Shown here in pieces: positions 35,342 through 46,715 of a DNA stretch of 64,000 nt. The stretch comes from Omphiscola glabra. Taxonomy: Eukaryota; Mollusca; Gastropoda; Lymnaeidae. The stretch spans positions 1,088,111-1,152,110 of the forward strand of contig OZ024810.1 in assembly GCA_964017045.1 (NCBI GenBank). Direction: 5' to 3'. The number at the start of each line of letters is the position of its first letter. Position 1 is the stretch's first letter. The notes beneath the pieces were generated by a model. It saw nothing but the letters and a program-made list of their open reading frames with translations, was not told where the DNA came from and did no database searches. The translations under genes were made by a program, and so were the position numbers.

Positions 35342-37597
35342 TTATCCCACAACGGCGGGAATCTCCTCGTAGATGCTGGAGATGAGAAATCCGGAGAAGG
35401 TGCCGTAGATCTCCTGGGCTGTTCCGTACAGGGCTGTTGGGTCGGCGGCCACCACGAACACCTGGTCGTCCTTGGCCAGTCTCAGGATGACGGAGTTGCC
35501 TTGGAGAAGAAGCAGACAATTTGCTACTTAAAGGTAGTGGTGTGGGAGAAGAGGCAGACAATTTGATACTTAAAGGTAGTGGTGCGGTGGAAGAGGCAGA
35601 CAATTTGATACTTAAAGATAGTGGTGTGGGAGAAGAGGCAGACAATTTGATACTTAAAGGTAGTGGCGCGGCTGAAATTTGTTATCCAGTGCTGCTAAGA
35701 AGAGCCGGGAGAAGGAAAAGCGGCGCCCGGCCCGAATCCTAAAATTAGCACCCCACCCTGTTTCACAAACCAATGATATTTGACATTTGCTATATCATTA
35801 TATATATGGATAATTTACGAAATTGGCCTCCCGGGTGGAGCCCTTCTTCACCCCTACACACTTCGCATGGCCGTGCTGCTAAACAGAAATTAGCATCCGT
35901 GCTATTGATTCAGAACTTTAAACAAATCAATAGTTTACAGCTCATGGGCATGTCCGCAACAAATCCACAAAAGACGTTTGAATCTTACAGGACAGTTAAT
36001 GAAAAATTCCCTTGCTCTGCTCGTCTTGAACACGAATACAGTTACAAAATAACACTAGTTATGACGTTACAGGTGCTCTGTAGATTTTCTCTCAAACTGT
36101 TTGTAACCATTAAGGATTTGTAAAAAAAAATAAATTACAAAACAACGATGTAAAAAACAGAATGTTTACCAGCGGCGGAGTACTCGTTGTCGATGTGCCC
36201 CCAGATGGAGGCCACGTAGTTGTAGTTTTGGTGGAGCTCCAGCCACATGTTGCCGCTGCTGTGTGAGAGGGCGTGGAACTGGAAGACGTAGAGACCGGCC
36301 TGTGGATGGATGGGTGGGTGGATGGGTGGATGGATGGGTGGATGGATGGATGGATGGATGGGTGGGTGGGTGGATGGGTGGGTGGGTGGGTGGATGGGTG
36401 GGTGGGTGGGTGGATGGGTGGGTGGATGGATGGGTGGATGGATGGATGGGTGGGTGGGTGGATGGATGGATGGATGGGTGGATGGGTGGATGGATGGGTG
36501 GATGGATGGACGGGTGGATGGATGGATTGGTGGATGGATGGATGATTAGATTTATGGATGCGTTGATGACTGTGTGAATGGATGGATGCAAGGATGGATT
36601 GAATCGATGGATGAAAAAATAGATGAATGGATATATAGATGATTGGATGAATGGATTTATGTTTACTATGTACACACGTATGTTGACATGTATGTGTACA
36701 AGATAAGTACATATTCATTAATCAGTCGACTTATATGTGAGCACGCACCGTTGGACACGTGAAGATCCCAGTTTTGATGTCATAGGCGCCTCCAACATTG
36801 GAGAAGACAGTGTCGTAGACGACCTTCTGATTGGCTGCTAGATTTTCATGGTGAGACAACCCCGCGGAGAAGGCGATTTCTTGGGGGTTTTGGGCCTTGC
36901 CTTTAAAGATGACAACGCCAAGTTAGAAAGTTGAATTTTTTGGTTCGAAAAGTTACAGTTGATTGGTTGGGGGGGGGGGGGGGGATGAGCGGCGAGGAGG
37001 TTTGACAGTAGGCGCAGAGAAAGATGCGCAGAGAAAGAGGCGCAGAGAAAGAGGCGCAGAGAAAGAGGCACAGACGTAGACATATTAATGGCAAAACATG
37101 GTGTCAGCCATTACTTTTTGTAATTTGAGAATCACCCATTACCTGAGATAGAAGGATATAAGAGGGTTAAGGGAAAGGAGCAGGCTAGAGAAGACAGATA
37201 GGTGTAAAGAGCAGGAGAAATAGGGCAAGACAGAGCTAAAGATCAGCATAAGAAGAACAGATATGTAGATAAGAGGATAGAGAAAGTGGAGAAAGATACA
37301 TGGAAAAAAAAAATAAAAAGACATACACGCAGAAATAGAAAAAGAGAGAGAGAGACATTTAATAAAAGTGCATCTGAAAGAGAGACTTACCCCAGCTTAA
37401 CAGCCATAATACAGACTTACCCCAGCTTAAAAGCTGACAGAGAGATTTACCCCAGCTTAACAGCCATAATACACACTTACACCCGCTTAACAGCTGACAG
37501 AGAGATTATACCCCAGCTTAACAGCTAAAAATACAGACTTACCCCAACTTAACAGCTGACAGACAAAGACAACAGCCAAGACAACCTTTGATGCCAT
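35342..37597 (-). CDS. Secreted C1q-domain protein (gene C)
   Basis: Small secreted protein made almost wholly of one globular C1q (gC1q) domain. In molluscs such proteins are usually trimeric pattern-recognition lectins in haemolymph or mucus; that role is known for the family and inferred here. Exons in transcript order are 37597-37543, 36900-36749, 36299-36170 and 35499-35342, with phases 1, 0, 1; conceptual length 164 aa. Residues 1-18 are a signal peptide ([19 protein letters not shown]). The domain begins AFSAGLS, continues [44 protein letters not shown] and [16 protein letters not shown], and ends with the hallmark YGTFSGFLI. No collagen or coiled-coil segment is present. It lies head to head with gene D about 3.4 kb away. 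Only its first intron position matches gene D. Confidence 0.9.
35500..35670. repeat. 42-bp repeat at the gene C exon 4 acceptor
   Basis: Three to four copies of a unit containing GAGGCAGACAATTTGATACT and AAAGGTAGTGGTG. On the sense strand each carries CTGCCTCTTCTCCCAC, a pyrimidine tract like the one that forms the real acceptor (CTTCTTCTCCAAG) at 35500. Confidence 0.85.
36300..36545. repeat. (GGAT/GGGT)n array at the gene C exon 3 acceptor
   Basis: Tetranucleotide repeat GGATGGGTGGAT with local variants. On the sense strand it is CCATCCATCC and runs directly into the acceptor CCACAG at 36300. All its open frames (Trp/Met/Gly/Asp; His/Pro/Ser) are artefacts. Confidence 0.94.
36960..36984. 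repeat. Poly-G tract
   Basis: G-run of about 14 in gene C intron 1, followed at 37015-37075 by four copies of GCGCAGAGAAAGAG. Confidence 0.8.
37382..37560. repeat. Repeat of the gene C exon 1 end and splice donor
   Basis: Three longer (about 55-60 bp) or six shorter copies. On the sense strand each reads AGCTGTTAAGCTGGGGTAAG with variants. The true exon 1 end is CAGCTGTTAAGTTGG|GGTAAG, so the last 18-20 coding bases and the donor are copied repeatedly into the intron. Confidence 0.88.
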
Positions 37598-38039
37598 GCT
37601 TATGGGAAGCAAGAATCTACCGTTAGCCTCTTAGATCAAAGCAAGACAATAGTCTGCAACAGAACTCTGGGATCCGGATAGTTCTTGCTTCGTCCGGTTG
37701 ACCTCGTGAACTCAAGCCCACATAATGAGCTACAGTAATCTCAATGTTAGAAGCCCGTATGAGAAAGAAAGCTGTAGATGGAACTATTGCATGCTTCACC
37801 GACTTTTTGTTTAGAATAATTACAGGTGTTTTAGAAAATAAACACAGATATTCAAACAATACATCAATGAAAAACAAAAACAAAATTGTGAAAAAGTGTG
37901 AAGTGTTTGAAAAACAATTACCTATCGATAATTGGATGTTACACCGGTTCTCGTCTCATACGTGTGTGGACTGAAATGTATCTGAAGTATCTTAGAAGGT
38001 TACCATGACAACTGTACTGAGCACCATTGAGTGACCGCA

Positions 38040-38240
38040 TTGACCACTCTGTCCCTGGCGTACAGCTGCATAGAAGGCTCTGCACCGGAATATCTTAAAG
38101 AGCTGATTTCTAAAACACGTACCCTTAAATGACCTGCGCTCTTCAGCACAGTCCTTACTGAGAGGTTCCAGGGTGGATGGACACAGAATGAAGTCATACG
38201 GAGTGCGCTCTTTTGAAGCTATTGCGCCTAAATTATGGTT
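38040..38240 (+). mobile_element. CR1/Jockey-like LINE C-terminal relic, frameshifted
   Basis: One frame reads SCIEGSAPEYLKELISKTR (from 38064); a second, after a frameshift, reads DLRSSAQSLL then GSRVDGHRMKSYGVRSFEAIAPKLW (to 38238). This is the common C-terminal block of CR1/Jockey-type elements (GLAPEYL..L..Y.P.R.LRSS....L.....YG.RSF..AAPKLWN). It is a dead fragment upstream of gene C on the opposite strand. Confidence 0.75.
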
Positions 38241-39035
38241 TGCCTCAATCTTTGACGGAAATAAAAAATGAGTCGTTTAAAATTTAAATACATTTTTCTT
38301 TAAACAGAATTTATGACTTCATAGCACTTTGAGCATGCTAGAATAGAATTTATGACTCCAGAGCACTTTGAGCATGCTAGAATAGAATTTATGACTTCAG
38401 AGCATTTCTTGACATCCAGATGTAACAAAACATCCCGATTGACCCCACTAGTGGGGGGGGGGGGTGGAGGCTGCGCCGGCGGGTTGTGTATGTCTAAGCT
38501 GATAGACGTTGGGGGGGGGGGTGGGCTAGACGATAATTACCCCACAGTTAGGGTTTAAAGTTTGTAATGAATTAGTTGCTAGCATTACATTCTTAAAGCG
38601 TAATATTTACTTGCACTAACTATAGGGCAACAGAACATGTAGTAACTCAAACTTGTATTTGACGGAGTTACGTTGTTTTGTGATGGTCATATATCTCATT
38701 TAGCTCTCAACGACTGAATGGTTTTCTTTAAAAAAAATCATTAAAATGACTAATTAACCAGATAAGATTACAACAGTTCAATGAAAGACTTCTCAAACTT
38801 CAGACTCAGTGAGACACAGACAAACGTATTGTTCGATATATTTTGCACCCAGGGGCGTCATGCGAACTACTTAATTTGTTTAGATTTTAGCACTATATGT
38901 CATGGTCCAGTGATGGTTACATATTTATCAGCGGCGTATCAAGAGGCTGGGGTCACCCTAAAGTGCCATTTACTTAAGTTTAGCAGCCCTAAGTTAACAA
39001 AAATGATTTAAAAATTATTTGACAACTTGCGTATA
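38241..39035. other. Intergenic, no gene recognised
   Basis: A 62-bp segment containing AGAATTTATGACTTCAGAGC occurs two to three times (38308-38410). Poly-G tracts lie near 38451 and 38511. No gene signal. Confidence 0.55.
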
Positions 39036-39039
39036 TAGG

Positions 39040-39370
39040 CTGGGATCCATAGAGAGGGGGCCCCGCTTATCAGGGGCTGTGCTCCTAAGAGATGGTAGCC
39101 CCGTTTATCAGGGGCTGTGATCCTAAGAGAGATTGGTCACGTACATCAGGTGCTTTGATCTTTAGAGAGATTGGCCACGCGCATCAGGGGCATTGATCCT
39201 AAAAGAGGGTGGCCACGCGCATCAGGGGCTGTGATCCTAAGAGAGATTGGTCACGTACATCAGGGGCTTTGATCCTAAGAGAGATTGGCCACGCGCATCA
39301 GGGGCTTTGATCCTAAGAGAGGGTGGCCACGCGCATCAAGGGCTGTGATCCTAAGAGAGGGTGGACGCAC
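39040..39370. repeat. About 38-bp minisatellite
   Basis: Eight to nine copies containing ATCCTAAGAGAGATTGGCCA and CGCATCAGGGGCT, with GGTGG/ATTGG variants. Confidence 0.9.
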
Positions 39371-40982
39371 AGCTTTTAAATGACAAAGGACAAATTTCTA
39401 AAAATGTCGACATTATCAGGTATGTAGAGGCAAGGAAACAGAAATTAATATTGTCTACGAGGGGTGGGGGGGGGGATAGACATTTTTTTTCTCTTTAATG
39501 AAAATTAAATTCAACATTCAGCAATGATATTGAATTTGCTTTTATATAAAAAAAAATTGTCCATGACATGACATGACATGACATGGCATGACATCTCGTT
39601 TGTGTCACTGTCAAGACATCTCGTTTGTCAGTTACGGTGCCGTAATGTTGTTTGGAACTGACTGCAATATTTTAAGACAGATGTCACGTTTTGATGTCAC
39701 ATTTTGATGTCACATTTTACTGTCATTTAGGATGAATTGAACTCGGACACAGCTATCCCTAAGCAGCTGATGGCCAGATATTTTGATGGGGTCGCTTTAA
39801 CCCAACAATTGAGCACCCCTGATGATATAGATGGAACTCAAAAAATTGAGGTCAAAGGGCGTGTGTGAAAATGTCATCTGGACGCTCAACTAAGGGTCAA
39901 AGGTTAAGAGCCCAAACCTGGTGTGACTGATTTATTCGATCAAGTGAGTTTCAGGTAAGGTGAAATGAATCCATGTGTTTAAGTGGTATAATCCATGTGT
40001 TTAATTGTCATAATCAATGTTTTTAATTGTCACAATAAATGTGTTTAAGTGTTATAATCCATGTGTTTAATTGTTATATTCTACGTGTTTAACTCTTAGA
40101 TATACAATGTTTAATACTTATAATCCACGGGTTCAATTATACGAATCCAAGTGTACAATTGTTAGAATCCATGTGTTAAATTCTTAAAATCCAATAAGTG
40201 TTTCAGTGTTAAAAACCATGTATTCATGGCTCAGAATCCAAGTGTTTAATTGTTAAAATCCGTGTGTTCATTTTCAAAAAACTTTTGCCGCGTTTACTTC
40301 TAAAATAAAGTTTACTTATTTCTTAGAGTATCGGCGTTGTTTACAATTTATGATAGCTGTGTTGCATTTGCCGTTAACAAGATTGTGTTTAAATGTTAGG
40401 GTAGCTGTTTACTTTCTTAGAATATATGTGTTAAAGTGTTAGGATAAATGTGTTTGTTAGGATAAGAGTGTTTAATTATTAGGATGAGTGTGTTTCATTG
40501 TTAGGGTACATGTGTTTATTTCGAAAAATGGCTGTGTTGAAACTGTACTATACGTGTGTTTTAAAGTATCATTATAAATTTGACATGTTTAAAGAAATCA
40601 CGTGATCACCAAAGTTAAAAAAATCAACAACGAGGCAAGTAGAATTTTGTTGTTGTTGTTGTTGTTATTGTTGTTGTTCTTACATAAGACATTTTCCAAC
40701 CCTCCAGGAAAAAAATTATGCAATGACTGTTAGTGTGGACAATATCTTGCGGATAGACAACCGTGGAATACCCTTGCACATGACCGGTTCTCGGACCGAG
40801 CGTGTTTCCTGTGTGTCACTAAGGAATTCCACTCTAACACATCAACCTGTTTATTGTGCTCTGTACGAATGTTCTTGACATAAATGTGTTTGAAATAAAA
40901 CATAACAACAGCACATTTCCATTTATTTGAGAGTAATCATTTTTAAATGTCATCACTGTTTCCCCACAAGCAGCTTACCACA
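39371..40982. other. Upstream region of gene D, no other gene
   Basis: Contains a short (ACATG)n stretch near 39565-39595. From about 39955 to 40560 there are many dispersed AT-rich phrases of type AATCCATGTGTTTAATTGTT, an eroded roughly 20-bp array. A GTT microsatellite lies at 40650-40680. No second gene was seen. Confidence 0.55.
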
Positions 40983-43900
40983 ATGACGTCATCAAAAACT
41001 GCGCTCACCGCCTGCTGTGTGCTTGCCTTGACCTTGACGGTGTTGGGGCTAGGTAAGGATGCATGGCAAAATGGCTGCTAGAGGTCAGATTCTTCCTCTG
41101 TTCGTCTATTAACGTCTTCTGTTAACTCACTTCAAGTCTATTGTTTAGTGTATCTTATATGTCAATATTTTTATAGATACATTTGGTTGGAAAGTTCATT
41201 TTGGTTAGCAGTATGTAAATATATGGCTATGCACAGGGGGTGCCGAAGAAAAGAGGCACCCTCGCAAGGCCCTGCTAAACATCTCCGTAACAAAAGCTCT
41301 GTTACTCCAAACGTTTATATAAAACTATTTTATTGCTCAGTTTACGCTTTTTGATGTCAACAAATCATACAGAGAATCTCAAACCATTAAGGCAAGCTGT
41401 CATGCGACATTGCTGAAATAAATCAAAGCTGTGAGCTGGACATTAATCTTTAACAAACCCTGCCAACAAACACAAACTTGTCACAGAAAGGGCGGGGACA
41501 TTCCGGTACTTATCCATCCAAAGAAGGCAGCTAAGTACTCTCATATGATACAATGGTATTTCTCCCCCAAAGGATCAGAGGTAAAGCGTCAGACATCTGT
41601 CGCCAGACCAGCGTTCTCTGCGGGACTGACCAGCAGCATCAACGTGTCTGACCACGTCAACGTGACCTACGACCGGGTGTTCACCAACGTCGGCAACGTC
41701 TACGACCCAAAGACTGGAGTGTTCACGGTCCCCATGAATGGGACGTACACATTCTTGTTCCATGCTCTGGCGGAATACAGGTGGGTCGGCTTATCATTAG
41801 GTTTAGGTGGGTGGGCTTATCATTAGGTTTAGGTGGGTGGGCTTATCATTAGGTTTAGGTGGGTGGGCTTATCATTAGGTTTAGGTGGGCTTATCATTAG
41901 GTTTAGGTTGGTGGGCTTATCATTAGGTTTAGGTGGGTGGGCTTATCATTATGTTTAGGTGGTTCGGCTTATCATTAACTTTAGGTGGTTCGGCTTATCG
42001 TTAGGTTTAGGTGGGTGGGCTTATAATTAGGTTTAGGTGGGTGGGCTTATCATTAGGTTTAGGTTGGTGGGCTTATCATTAGGTTTAGGTGGTTCGGCTT
42101 ATCATTAACTTTAGGTGGTTCGGCTTATCATAAGGTTTAGGTGGGTGGGCTTATCATTAGGTTTAGGTGGGTGGGCTTATCATTATGTTTAGGTGGTTCG
42201 GCTTATCATTAACTTTAGGTGGTTCGGCTTATCGTTAGGTTTAGGTGGGTGGGCTTATCATTAGGTTTAGGTGGATGGGCTTATCATTAGGTTTAGGTGG
42301 GTGGGCTTATCATTAACTTTAGGTGGTTCGGCTTATCATTAGGTTTAGGTGGGTGGGCTTATCATTAGGTTTAGGTGGGTGGGCTTATCATTAGGTTTAG
42401 GTGGTTCGGCTTATCATTAACTTTAGGTGGTTCGGCTTATCATTAGGTTTAGGTGGGTGGGCTTATCATTAGGTTTAGGTGGGTGGGCTTATCATTAGGT
42501 TTAGGTGGGTGGGCTTATCATTAGGTTTAGGTGGGTGGGCTTATCATTAGGTTTAGGTGGGTGGGCTTATCATTAGGTTTAGGTGGGTGGGCTTATCATT
42601 AGGTTTAGGTGGGTGGGCTTATCATTAGGTTTAGGTGGGTGGGCTTATCATTAGGTTTAGGTGGGTGGGCTTATCATTAGGTTTAGGTGGGTGGGCTTAT
42701 CATTAGGTTTAGGTGGGTGGGCTTATCATTAGGTTTAGGTGGGTGGGCTTATCATTAGGTTTAGGTGGGTGGGCTTATCATTAGGTTTAGGTGGGTGGGC
42801 TTATCATTAGGTTTAGGTGGGTGGGCTTATCATTAGGTTTAGGTGGGTGGGCTTATCATTAGGTTTAGGTGGGTGGGCTTATCATTAGGTTTAGGTGGGT
42901 GGGCTTATCATTAGGTTTAGGTGGGTGGGCTTATCATTAGGTTTAGGTGGGTGGGCTTATCATTAGGTTTAGGTGGGTGGGCTTATCATTAACTTTAGGT
43001 GGTTCGGCTTATCATTAGGTTTAGGTGGGTGGGCTTATCATTAGGTTTAGGTGGGTGGGCTTATCATTAGGTTTAGGTGGGTGGGCTTATCATTAGGTTT
43101 AGGTGGGTGGGCTTATCATTAGGTTTAGGTGGGTGGGCTTATCATTAGGTTTAGGTGGGTGGGCTTATCATTAGGTTTAGGTGGGTGGGCTTATCATTAG
43201 GTTTAGGTGGGTGGGCTTATCATTAGGTTTAGGTGGGTGGGCTTATCATTAGGTTTAGGTGGGTGGGCTTATCATTAGGTTTAGGTGGGTGGGCTTATCA
43301 TTAGGTTTAGGTGGGTGGGCTTATCATTAGGTTTAGGTGGGTGGGCTTATCATTAGGTTTAGGTGGGTGGGCTTATCATTAGGTTTAGGTGGGTGGGCTT
43401 ATCATTAGGTTTAGGTGGGTGGGCTTATCATTAACTTTAAGTGGGTCGGCTTATCATTAACATTAAATTGGTATGCTTATCATCAGCTCTACGTGAGTAG
43501 ACTTTTTATTAACTGTAGATGGTTGGGCTTATCATTAGGTTTAGATGATATAGTTATCATGAGTTTTAATTGGAAAGGCTTATCATTATCTTCAGATGGG
43601 TTGAGTTGTCATTAGTTTTAGGTGGGTTGGCTGACCATTAGTGACAGCAGATACACTTATCATAAGTGGTAAACTATTCAAAAGTAATAGAGGCGATCGA
43701 TTTAACATCAGTGATTGGAGGTATTGATCTCATTCAATACAAAGGAAATCGACATCATTAATGACTGGAAACAATTCAATCAAAACAAATTTCCATTGAT
43801 TTGGATCAATAATAACATCTTATCTTATTATCGTATCTTATCTTATTTTGAAGCCAAATTAAAACACAAATAGATGATTGAATATGCTAAGTGCTTTTGT

Positions 43901-44953
43901 CATGCTCGTCATCAGGGGCGGAGCTAGGGTAGTGACACCCGTGGTGGGTAAAGCTTTTTGCTGCCCCATTGAAGGAAAAAAAATCTAAGGTTTCCCGAAA
44001 ATGCTTTATAAGGATAAAAGTTCTAACCCGGGGCGGACCGCCCCCACCACACCCCCTCCCTACGCCCCCCTAACACAATTGTTACTTTGCCTCTGTCCAG
44101 CGGTATGCTTTGGTTGGACTTGTATAGAAACAGTCAGTACATCACCTCGGCATACGCCCACATCGAGGGGCAGTACGGGGCAGCCAGCAACTCTATCACC
44201 ATAACCCTGGCTCAAGGTAATGCTAGACCCACATTAAGTTAACTCTATCACCATAACACTGGCTCAAGGTCATGCCACACCCACTTTAGGTTTTCAATTT
44301 AAGGTATTTTAAACAACATGTACACCCAGTGGCGTCACGTGTCAAAGTGCCGCCCGCGGCGAACTCTCAGATGTACGTCTACAATCGTACATAAATCATT
44401 TAAATGAGTTGGTATATAAACCTAAAAATTAAGCGCCCGGGGCGATCGCCACCTTAGCCGTTGCGCTCCCTTGTCTATTTTTTACCTACTTCCGATAAGA
44501 GGAAGAGTCAACGAGATACAGAGTATTATATAAATTACTTAACATCTTATAAAGCGTCAATGTAATGGCAATGTTTTTGTCTGGTCCACATCAAAGTCAA
44601 TGTAATGGCAATGTTTTTGTCTGGTCCACATCAAAGTCAATGTAATGGCAATGTTTTTGTCTGGTCCACATCAAAGTCAATGTAATGTGAATGTTTTTGT
44701 CTGGTCCACATCAAAGTCAATGCTCATGATGAACCACCTTCTTACGATGCTCCCCTTCTCTTTCCCCGCCACCCCCATCCAAAACAACAACATCTCCAAC
44801 AACGATAACATCAACAACAACAACAACTACTCAACATCAACTACACAACCACCAGGTGATGAGGTCTACATCACGGGCCACGGCTCCAGCATCCTCTACG
44901 GTAACCCCAACGAGGTCTACGCCACGTTCACTGGGTACATGCTGTTTTCGTAA
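40983..44953 (+). CDS. Secreted C1q-domain protein (gene D)
   Basis: Short secreted gC1q protein, 163 aa in concept, paralogous to gene C. Exons are 40983-41052, 41573-41780, 44101-44216 and 44856-44953, with phases 1, 2, 1 and GT-AG junctions. Residues 1-23 are a signal peptide (TACCVLALTLTVLGL core). The domain reads PAFSAGLTSSI, VTYDRVFTNVGNVYDPKTG, FTVPMNGTYTFLFHAL, MLWLDLYRN, NSITITLAQGDEVYI and ends YATFTGYMLFS. One N-glycosylation sequon (NVS) and a second (NVT) are visible. No collagen region. Compared with C, intron 1 is at the same position and phase, but introns 2 and 3 are at different sites and C's intron 2 is absent. Both D-specific introns start with tandem copies of donor sequence. 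The function (recognition lectin) is inferred from the family. Confidence 0.9.
41781..43440. repeat. 25-bp minisatellite starting at the gene D exon 2 donor
   Basis: About 66 copies of GTGGGTGGGCTTATCATTAG plus GTTTA. The first unit is the donor itself (CAG|GTGGGTCGGCTTATC), and each later unit repeats TTTAG|GTGGGT. Variant units (GGTTCGGCTTATCATTAACT) cluster in the first 700 bp and at 42990; the middle is nearly perfect. Confidence 0.97.
43441..43912. other. Intron 2 of gene D, eroded repeat
   Basis: Starts with decayed units of the preceding array (to about 43640), then plain AT-rich intron. Confidence 0.6.
43913..44072. mobile_element. MITE relic, GGGGCGGAGCTAGGG type
   Basis: Begins CAGGGGCGGAGCTAGGGTAG and ends CCCTACGCCCCCCTAACAC, imperfect inverted ends. 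It sits just upstream of the gene D exon 3 acceptor (44100) and may have contributed the pyrimidine-rich tract. Related to the elements at 31342, 44329 and 50725. Confidence 0.55.
44189..44290. repeat. Two-copy duplication of the gene D exon 3 end and donor
   Basis: Copy 1 (44189-44240) is the last 28 nt of exon 3, the donor and 24 nt of intron. Copy 2 (44241-44290) repeats it with CCC to CAC and donor GTAATG to GTCATG. Period 52 bp. Confidence 0.95.
44329..44471. mobile_element. MITE relic, CAGTGGCGT type
   Basis: Begins CAGTGGCGTCACGTGTC with GCCGCCCGCGGCG, and ends with CGCCCGGGGCGATCGCCACC followed by TTAGCCGTTGCGC. Imperfect inverted arms and no coding capacity. Located in gene D intron 3. 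Confidence 0.5.
44560..44725. repeat. 40-bp minisatellite in gene D intron 3
   Basis: Four copies of a unit containing GTCAATGTAATGGCAATG then TTTTTGTCTGGTCCACATCA. Confidence 0.95.
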
Positions 44954-45439
44954 CCCATTCAATGGGATCCGACCCCGGGGGGCTGGTAGTCCCGCCGGGT
45001 TGTGTTTTTTACACGTGACGTTGTCAGTGACGTCATGAGTGATGTCAGCACTATCACCAACTTTAGATGTCGTGGACACCAAACAAGATAACAAAAAAAT
45101 AAAATAATAATAATAATAAATAATATTAGTGCTAGTAAAAGGTTAAATAAAAATATAGATAATACTAATGATAAGCGCATCTATCAAAGATACAAATTTT
45201 GTGCCAGCATGTCAGCCAATAAAACCAATAAAAAATTATTTTTTTTGAATTTGATTTCTTTTGTTCATAAACATTCACTGGAGTGATGTCCCCTCGACCA
45301 CATACGGGCGCTCTCCACCTAATGTGGCTTACCAAGAGTTGGTACCCTCCTGGGAGGGCCAAGAGTTTTACTGCATCCTTTCACGGAAAAAAGTGGCAAA
45401 AAATGCCGCCCCCTCAATTTAAAGAATAAAGCACCCCCC

Positions 45440-45462
45440 TCTCCTCCCCCCCCCCCCCCCGA
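45440..45462. repeat. Poly-C tract
   Basis: C-run of about 17 downstream of gene D. Confidence 0.85.
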
Positions 45463-45544
45463 GGGTGTATGGTTATCATGGTGACGAAACGTATTAACAA
45501 ATATAGTTAACAAATAATAACAGCCAGCAACAAAGTATATTGTC

Positions 45545-46715
45545 AATGTATTTCTGTTCTATATCGTCTGCTCTAAATGCTCTCTCTATATTGTATGCTT
45601 TAGATCGTCTGCTCAATATCGTCTGTTCTATATCGTCTGCTCTATATCGTCTGCTCTATATCGTCTGCTCTAAATGCTCTCTCTATATTGTATGCTTTAG
45701 ATCGTCTGCTCAATATCGTCTGTTCTATATCGTCTGCTCTATATCGTCTGCTCTATATTGTCTGCTTTATATTGGCCGCTCTATATCGTCTGCTCTATAT
45801 CGTCTGCTCTAAATGCTCTCACTACATTGTATGCTTTAGATCGTCTGCTCTATATCGTCTGCTTAATATTGGCCGCTCTATATCGTCTGCTCTATATCGT
45901 CTGCTCTAAATGCTCTCTCTACATTGTATGCTATAGATCGTCTGCTCAATATCGTCTGTTCTATATCGTCTGCTCTATATCGTCTGCTCTAAATACTCTC
46001 ACTACATTGTATGCTTTAGATCGTCTGCTCTATATCGTCTGCTTTATATTGGCCGCTCTATATCGTCTGCTCTATATCGTCTGCTCTATATCGTCTGCTC
46101 TAAATGCTCTCTCTACATTGTATGCTATAGATCGTCTGCTCAATATCGTCTGCTCTATATCGTCTGCTTTATATTGGCCGCTCTATATCGTCGTTTCTAT
46201 ATCGTCTGCCTTATATCGTCTTCTCTATATCGTATGCTCTATACCGTCTGCTTTATATTGGACGCTCTATATCGTCTGCTCTATATCGTCTGCTCTAAAT
46301 GCTCTCTCTACATTGTATGCTATAGATCGTCTGCTCAATATCGTCTGTTCTATATCGTCTGCTCTATATCGTCTGCTCTAAATACTCTCACTACATTGTA
46401 TGCTTTAGATCGTCTGCTCTATATCGTCTGCTTTATATTGGCCGCTCTATATCGTCTGCTCTATATCGTCTGCTCTAAATGCTCTCTCTACATTGTATGC
46501 TATAGATCGTCTGCTCAATATCGTCTGCTCTATATCGTCTGCTTTATATTGGCCGCTCTATATCGTCGTTTCTATATCGTCTGCCTTATATCGTCTTCTC
46601 TATATCGTATGCTCTATATCGTCGTTTCTATATCGTCTGCTCTATATCGTCTGCCTTATATCGTCTTCTCTATATCGTATGCTTTATATCGGCTGCTCTA
46701 TTTCCTCTACTTTAT
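45545..46715. repeat. 14-bp satellite with higher-order structure
   Basis: Basic unit CTATATCGTCTGCT with variants (TTATATTGGCCGCT, AAATGCTCTCTCTA, CATTGTATGCTATAG). Multi-unit blocks recur; for instance the phrase AAATACTCTCACTACATTG occurs at 45991 and 46380, 389 bp apart with matching flanks. This is a small higher-order repeat. The Leu/Tyr/Ser open frames are artefacts. Confidence 0.92.

Noticed and set aside
35316..35645. 109-codon minus-strand frame over the end of gene C
   Set aside because: It is in the wrong frame; the correct frame gives the C1q C-terminus ending FSGFLI and a stop at 35342.
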